Source: Deltaproteobacteria bacterium
GTDB lineage: Bacteria; Myxococcota_A; Polyangia; DRWM01; JAAZOP01
Direction of reading: 5' to 3'
NCBI GenBank assembly: GCA_016930215.1
Contig: JAFGHH010000033.1
Location: 1 to 44,093, forward strand
DNA length: 44,093 nucleotides
Part shown: positions 39,739 through 44,093 of the stretch, one piece after another
How the letters are laid out: the number at the start of each line of letters is the position of its first letter
How positions within the stretch are numbered: the stretch's first letter is position 1
The notes under the pieces: model-generated
Databases searched by the model: none
The model's input: the letters and a program-made list of their open reading frames with translations, nothing else
Told to the model about the DNA's origin: nothing
Made by a program: the position numbers and the translations under genes

Positions 39739-41409
39739 GTGACGTTCGGCGATCCACCCTGGCCGTACAAGCAAGCGCCGCCCGACGACCTGGGGCTCGG
39801 CGCGACGGACGACCCCGCCGCGGTCGGCGCGGCGATCCTGCGCACGCGCTCCCGCGCGTCGCGCCGGACGCTCGGCCAGTTCTGGACCCCCGCTCCGATC
39901 GCCGAGCTGATGGTCCGCTGGGCGCTCGGCGACCGCCCCGGCCGGTTCCTCGACCCCGCGGCCGGGCCGCTGACCTTCCTCGCGGCGGCCGACCGGGCCT
40001 TCGGCCCGGGCCGGGCTTCCTGCCTCGCCTTCGAGCTGGACGCGGCGCTCGCCGCCGCCGTCCGCGCGCACGCCGACCCGACGCGCTGCGAGCTCTGCCA
40101 CGCCGACTTCCTGACCGACGAACGGACGTTCGCGGACGTCCCGGTCGTGTGCAACCCGCCCTACACCCGCCACCACGGCCTGCGCGACGAGGTCAAGGCG
40201 GAGCTGGTCGCATGGGCCGAGCGCGCGTTCGGCTTCCGGCCGTCGCGGTTTCTGGGCACGTACGGCTGGTTCCTCCTGCGGGCGCTCGGCGCGGTCGGGC
40301 CGCGCGCCCGGCTGTGCTTCATCACGCCGGTCGAGCTGCTCGCGTCGCGCTCGGGACGGAGGCTGTTCGAGCGGCTTCCGGAGGCGCACTGGCCGCGGCG
40401 GGCGCTGGTGTTCGGGCCGCGCTGCGACGCGTTCGCGGGGGTCGACGCGACGGCGGCGGTGACCTTCATCGACCCGGCGGCGCGGGACGAGCCGGGGGCG
40501 CTGCTGCTGCACGAGTGGCCCGGGGTCGAGGCGCTGCTGGAGTGGCTCAACGGCCCGGCCGCGCGCGCGCCGGGCCCCTGGGCCGAGCCGCTGCCGCTGG
40601 TGCGCGGCCTTCGCTTCGAGGCCCGCCCGGCGCCGCCGACGCCGCCCGCCGGCAGCCGCCCGCTGCTCGACTTCGCCCGCGTGACCCGCGGCACCGCCAC
40701 CGGAGCGAACTCGTTCTTCCTGTTCGACGCGGCAGGGAGGAAGGCGAGCGGCATTCCCCGGCAGAACCTCGTCCGGGTGATCGCCCGGGCCCGCGATGCG
40801 CGACGGCTCGTGCTCGACACGACCGACCTCGCGGCGCTCGAGGCCCGCGGGCGGCCGACCTGGCTGCTCGCGCTGCGCCGCGGCGACCGGGTGTCGCCGG
40901 CCGTGCTGCCGCACCTGGCCGAAGGCGCCCGAATCGGGTTGCCCTCGCGACCGCTGCTGTCGCGCCGGCGCCCGTGGTGGGTCACCGAGGCGGGCGCGGC
41001 GCCGCCGATCGTCTTCACCTACCTTTCGCGGGGCGACCCGCGCTTCGTGCTGAACCGCGCCGGAGCGATCCCGCTGACCACGTTCCTGGCGCTGTGGCCG
41101 CGGGAGCCTCCGGCCGGCGTGTCGCGCACGGCCTGGGAGACGCTGCTCGCCGCGACGCTCAACGCGCCCGGGACGCTGGCCTCGCTGGAACACCACGCGC
41201 GGGCCTACGGGGGCGCCACGCGCAAGCTGGAGCCGCGGGAGCTGGAGCAGATCGAGCTGCCGCCGCTCGCACGGATGAAGGCCGCGGCCGTGCGGCGACT
41301 GGCGGCCCGGGCGGAGCGATGGCTCGGCGAGCCGGACCGCGAGCGCCGGCAGGACGCGGTCGCGCGGTGGGAGGTCGAGCTGCGGGACGAGCTGCCGGGA
41401 ACCGGGTGA
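39739..41409 (+). CDS. Solitary N6-adenine DNA methyltransferase (Eco57I/TaqI-like)
   Basis: 556 aa from GTG 39739. SAM-binding motif I is FLDPAAGPLTF, preceded by the typical GQFWTPAPIAELM; the catalytic motif IV is NPPY (139-142) in VVCNPPYTRHHG. The C-terminal 280 residues (ARVTRGTATGANSFFLF; FTYLSRGDPRFVLNRAGAIPLTTF) match the target-recognition part of type II/IIG methylases. No endonuclease motif or neighbouring restriction gene is seen, so it is an orphan methylase or remnant. A decayed integrase begins at its stop codon, which suggests transfer or rearrangement here. Recognition site unknown. Confidence 0.92.
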   Translation: MTFGDPPWPYKQAPPDDLGLGATDDPAAVGAAILRTRSRASRRTLGQFWTPAPIAELMVRWALGDRPGRFLDPAAGPLTFLAAADRAFGPGRASCLAFELDAALAAAVRAHADPTRCELCHADFLTDERTFADVPVVCNPPYTRHHGLRDEVKAELVAWAERAFGFRPSRFLGTYGWFLLRALGAVGPRARLCFITPVELLASRSGRRLFERLPEAHWPRRALVFGPRCDAFAGVDATAAVTFIDPAARDEPGALLLHEWPGVEALLEWLNGPAARAPGPWAEPLPLVRGLRFEARPAPPTPPAGSRPLLDFARVTRGTATGANSFFLFDAAGRKASGIPRQNLVRVIARARDARRLVLDTTDLAALEARGRPTWLLALRRGDRVSPAVLPHLAEGARIGLPSRPLLSRRRPWWVTEAGAAPPIVFTYLSRGDPRFVLNRAGAIPLTTFLALWPREPPAGVSRTAWETLLAATLNAPGTLASLEHHARAYGGATRKLEPRELEQIELPPLARMKAAAVRRLAARAERWLGEPDRERRQDAVARWEVELRDELPGTG

Positions 41410-41830
41410 ACCGGGAGGCTGCCGGGGCGGACTTCCTGCACGACCACCACGAGGTGATCGCCGCGATGGACCTGCTCGTCGTGGTCATCGTCGCGTTCCG
41501 GACCCTCTACGTCCTGATCCCGATCCGACACGGTCGTCGCGAGATCGTGCACTCCAACGTACCCCGGCACCCGACGGCCGAGTGAGTCGCCCGACGGATC
41601 CGTGAGGCGTCTCCCTTCGACACGACGCCCAAGTACCTCGTCTTCGACCGCGACTCGATCCTCTCCGTGCAGGTCGTCGGCGCGACGAAAGCCGACGGTG
41701 CGAAACCGACGCGCACGGCCCACCGGGCGCCTGGACAGAACGGAACCCGTGAACGCCGGACCGGCTCCTGCCGCGAGGAGTCGCCGGACCACATGATCGT
41801 CTGCGGCGAAGCGCACCTTCGTCGTCCATC
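41406..41830 (+). pseudogene. Decayed DDE integrase/transposase fragment (rve core)
   Basis: From 41406 the frame reads DFLHDHHEVIAAMDLL and IVHSNVPRHPTAE, then a TGA at 41583-41585, then the same frame continues RRIREASPFDTTPKYLVFDRDSI, QNGTRERRTGSC and HMIVCGEAHLRR to about 41830. This is the integrase core of an insertion sequence. The TGA replaces the Trp usual after HPTA(E/R), so one point change explains it. The three acidic residues are still present (D at 41469, D at 41652, E at 41751). Both ends are missing, and no terminal repeats were seen. The GTG at 41406 overlaps the methylase stop. Confidence 0.85.
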
Positions 41831-41920
41831 ATCACGCCCGTTCGGATCCCGTCCGGGTTGCCGTCCGTGCCCATCCCGGCCCCGGATGCGGTTTCGGCGA
41901 CCGACAGGTCGAGGATTCGT

Positions 41921-43882
41921 TCACTCGCAGTGGCTGCCCAGGCCGTCGAACGTGTCGATCGCGTAACCGTCCCATTCCGGAACGGGGTCGAAAGCGTCGC
42001 TGCGGTCGTCGTCGCCCTCGAGGACCGTGCACTTGCGCCGCAGGGTATGATCCGTCGTGGTCACGTCGCCGCTTCCCCAGCCGCTCGCGCCGGGATCGAA
42101 TTCGGCCTGCCCGATCGCATCGATCACGTAGCCGAATCCGCCGATCGTCGCTTCCAGCACGACGGCATCGTTGCCGTCGTACCACAGGTACGCCGTGTCG
42201 TCGTCGCACAGGTCCTTGAGTGACGAGGCGGCCTCGTTGTCGCAGATGACGTACGTCTGCCCGTCGCCGATCACGACGGAGCCGAACCGCTGGGTCATCC
42301 CGGACGAGGTTCCGTCCCGGACGATCGATATCGAGTAGTCCGAGAGGTCGACGGCCATGCCGGTGCCGTTGTAGATCTCGACCGCCTGGTTGTGTCCGCT
42401 GCCCTCGACGTACTCGGAGATGACCAGCGTGGCGTAGGGACCCGCCTCGGCGACGGTCAGCGTTCCGGGCGTGCCGTCCGGGGCCAGGCAGTAGAGCCAG
42501 GACGCCCCGTTGTCCAGCGTCGTGCGGTAGGCGAACGCGTAGGTCCCGGCCGTGTCCGGAGCGAAGAACTTGCCGGCGAACTCCTCCTCGACCGCGCCGG
42601 CCACGTCCCGGTTGTAGTCGGCTGCGGACCAGGTCCAGCCGGCGTCCGGCGACGTGCCCGCCGCCCCGAAGCCGATCTGTGCATTGAGGAAGGGCGTGAA
42701 GTCGCCGGCGTCGGTCAGGAACGCCTCCCGCACCCGCGCGTAGATGTCCGGGGTCAGGCTGCCGACGACGACCGTCGTCGCCAGCGGGCGATCGATCTCG
42801 CACCAATCCGGGAGGCAGGCATCGTTCCCGGCGCCCGGGGAAGCCCAGTCGTCGCCATGCTGGGCCTGGGCGAAGCACCAGCGGGCCCGGTCGTCGTTGT
42901 CGGAGGCCGGCGTGTAGGCCAACAGGGCGGGCGAGAGGGTCAACGACCGCCCGGCGAGGTGCGACCAGCTCGCGTCCCAGGCGACGGCGTCGAGGAGCAC
43001 CCCCTCGCGCGAAGAGATTTCGATCTGGTCCGAGACGGGATCGACGGACAAGTCGTTCCAGGGAAGCGCGGCCGGCGGACTCGCGGCGCTCGAGAAGTCC
43101 GCAGCCCCGATCACGACGGCCGTGTCCGCCGCGACGACGGCCGGCTCGTCGAACGTCAGCGTCTGGCTCGTCGTATGGATGGTCACGCCGAGCAGGTTCA
43201 ACCCGCCGCCCGACAGGTTGAGCACCTCGAACCACTGGCCCTGGGTCGCGGGCGGCTCGCCGGGCTGGAGCATGATCTCGTTGATCACCAGATCGCCGGG
43301 CGCCGCGTACGCAGCATCGGCGCATCTGCCCGCATGGCAGCCGCCGGGACAGACGGTGTCCTCCCTCACGCAGTGGAACGAGTCGACCCCGTCCGGCACA
43401 CACTCGCCCGTGTCGGCCGTCAGAATCGTGTACGCCTCGGTGCACTCGGCGTGGTCGCAGACGACATCCCTGCACGGGTCGGCCACGCAGGTGCCGCTGT
43501 CCGCGGGGAACTCCACGTGGCCGTCGGCGCAGGAGTCGCAGGCCGCTCCGGCGTACTCCGCGTCACAGGTGCAGCGCGCCGCGCCGCCGGCGTCGAGGGA
43601 ACAGGCGCCGTGCCCGCTGCAGGGGTCGGGTCGGCAGGGGTCGTCGAGGCAGGTGCCGCTGTCCGCGGGAAACTCCACGTGGTCCTCGGCGCACGAATCG
43701 CAGAACTCGCCGGCATACCCGGCATCGCATTCGCAGGACGCATGGCCGTCGCCGAGCACCACGCAGGTGCCATGACCGTGACACGGGTCAGCCCCGCAGG
43801 GATCCGGCCCGTCGTCACCACTGCAGCCGGGGAAGGGGACAACGAGCGTCAGCACCACACCGAGGGACACCGCGCGACACAT
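41921..43882 (-). CDS. Lipoprotein with EGF-like repeats and two lamin-tail domains
   Basis: 653 aa from ATG 43882, with AGGAGG ten bases upstream; the frame opens at 43978 but the inner start has the ribosome site and signal. Lipobox FPGC (Cys20). Residues 25-170 are Cys-rich EGF-like modules; two copies of a 54-residue unit contain HVEFPADSGTC. A lamin-tail domain follows (DLVINEIMLQPGE..., about 190-310), then a middle beta module (TPDIYARVREAFL; AGTYAFAYRTTLD), then a second lamin-tail (LVISEYVEGSGHNQAVEIYN, about 510-620). Such proteins are surface-exposed and often associated with nucleases or adhesion; no catalytic domain is seen. Strong promoter at 43962-43991. Confidence 0.9.
   Translation of the reverse strand: MCRAVSLGVVLTLVVPFPGCSGDDGPDPCGADPCHGHGTCVVLGDGHASCECDAGYAGEFCDSCAEDHVEFPADSGTCLDDPCRPDPCSGHGACSLDAGGAARCTCDAEYAGAACDSCADGHVEFPADSGTCVADPCRDVVCDHAECTEAYTILTADTGECVPDGVDSFHCVREDTVCPGGCHAGRCADAAYAAPGDLVINEIMLQPGEPPATQGQWFEVLNLSGGGLNLLGVTIHTTSQTLTFDEPAVVAADTAVVIGAADFSSAASPPAALPWNDLSVDPVSDQIEISSREGVLLDAVAWDASWSHLAGRSLTLSPALLAYTPASDNDDRARWCFAQAQHGDDWASPGAGNDACLPDWCEIDRPLATTVVVGSLTPDIYARVREAFLTDAGDFTPFLNAQIGFGAAGTSPDAGWTWSAADYNRDVAGAVEEEFAGKFFAPDTAGTYAFAYRTTLDNGASWLYCLAPDGTPGTLTVAEAGPYATLVISEYVEGSGHNQAVEIYNGTGMAVDLSDYSISIVRDGTSSGMTQRFGSVVIGDGQTYVICDNEAASSLKDLCDDDTAYLWYDGNDAVVLEATIGGFGYVIDAIGQAEFDPGASGWGSGDVTTTDHTLRRKCTVLEGDDDRSDAFDPVPEWDGYAIDTFDGLGSHCE
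43488..43687 (-). repeat. Internal duplication of an EGF-like module
   Basis: Near-identical DNA (beginning CAGGTGCCGCTGTCCGCGGG) occurs at 43488-43525 and 43650-43687, 162 bp apart (54 codons). A recent duplication inside the lipoprotein gene; the two copies differ by a few bases. Confidence 0.75.
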
Positions 43883-43961
43883 GCAGCAACCTCCTTGGGA
43901 TGAAACAGAACCTGCCCCGGTTCCACGCGGAAGCAGACACCAGCAAGGAACCACCGCAATC

Positions 43962-43991
43962 ATCATACGTCCGTCCACCGATCGCTGTCAA
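43962..43991 (-). promoter_or_regulatory. Strong sigma-70-like promoter of the EGF/lamin-tail lipoprotein gene
   Basis: Minus strand: TTGACA (43991-43986), 18-nt spacer, TATGAT (43967-43962). Predicted start about 43955; leader about 73 nt ending in AGGAGG and ATG 43882. The best promoter match in the window. From 43992 to the right edge no gene is seen. Confidence 0.65.
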
Positions 43992-44093
43992 GCATGCGGT
44001 GCCGTGGACTGCAGTTCAGACACTGGGGAGGGGGGCAGCCGGGTGGTCGCCGACGGCGGGCCCCGGGGGGCCGCAGGGAGGCGCGGGCGGCGC

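Noticed and set aside
41586-41830. TGA read as Trp (alternative code or recoding) in the integrase fragment
   Set aside because: All other genes end normally with TGA and the fragment lacks both ends, so ordinary pseudogene decay is simpler.
41485-41874. Small minus-strand open frames over the integrase remnant
   Set aside because: Arg/Ser-rich with no recognisable start site; the plus-strand frame matches an integrase core across its length.
41921-43882. Nuclease activity for the lamin-tail lipoprotein
   Set aside because: Lamin-tail domains often accompany nucleases, but no HNH, GIY or EEP motif is visible.

Overview
The window is very GC-rich and densely coded on both strands. It carries many secreted lipoproteins with Asp/Ala-rich linkers, a Hanks-type kinase, Gld-like ABC modules, EGF-like and lamin-tail surface modules, and a degenerate vWA lipoprotein. 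Together these suggest a Myxococcota-like (former Deltaproteobacteria) genome. This is an inference from gene content; the window has no rRNA or other marker that would place it. I saw no tRNA, rRNA or CRISPR array.

Layout. 1-5968 (minus): a 160-aa membrane protein, CorA, a small lipoprotein, a secreted protein of unknown function, an FHA-GGDEF protein and a TonB-dependent receptor that runs off the left edge. 6177-9384 (plus): a beta-lactamase-fold lipoprotein, then a PlsC acyltransferase fused to an alpha/beta hydrolase. 9491-13631: a 5'-nucleotidase lipoprotein, a DUF2804 protein and a Ser/Thr kinase. 13706-21015 (minus): a Gld-like ABC cassette (ATPase, permease, GldG-like, DUF4340) followed by a vWA-like lipoprotein, with the kinase downstream. 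21279-22406 (minus): a tafazzin-like acyltransferase. 22725-25020 (plus): a Cys-rich lipoprotein, RuvX and MltG. 24974-30715 (minus): a P-type ATPase relative without catalytic residues, an ApbE lipoprotein and an MMPL/RND transporter. 30836-33277 (plus): a secreted CX5R phosphatase and a lipoprotein with a proprotein-convertase P domain. 33324-34481 (minus): an unknown lipoprotein. 34534-39549 (minus): a second, diverged Gld-like ABC cassette in the same gene order. 39739-41830 (plus): a solitary N6-adenine methylase and a decayed DDE integrase. 41921-43882 (minus): an EGF/lamin-tail lipoprotein.

How the parts work together. Most products act at the cell envelope: phospholipid remodelling (two acyltransferases, one with a fused hydrolase), peptidoglycan processing (MltG, perhaps the beta-lactamase-like protein), export or surface machinery (two ABC cassettes, MMPL, the TonB receptor) and displayed lipoproteins. 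The least conventional unit is the operon of pseudo-P-type ATPase, ApbE and MMPL. The pseudo-ATPase keeps a Cys4 YHS/TRASH-like domain and a membrane core but has lost the phosphorylated Asp, the CPC metal site, the GDGxND motif and essentially the whole actuator domain. The duplicated Gld-like cassettes and the tafazzin-like enzyme are the next most interesting features. Several genes also share a TANNNT box 7-9 nt before the start codon, which suggests leaderless transcription.
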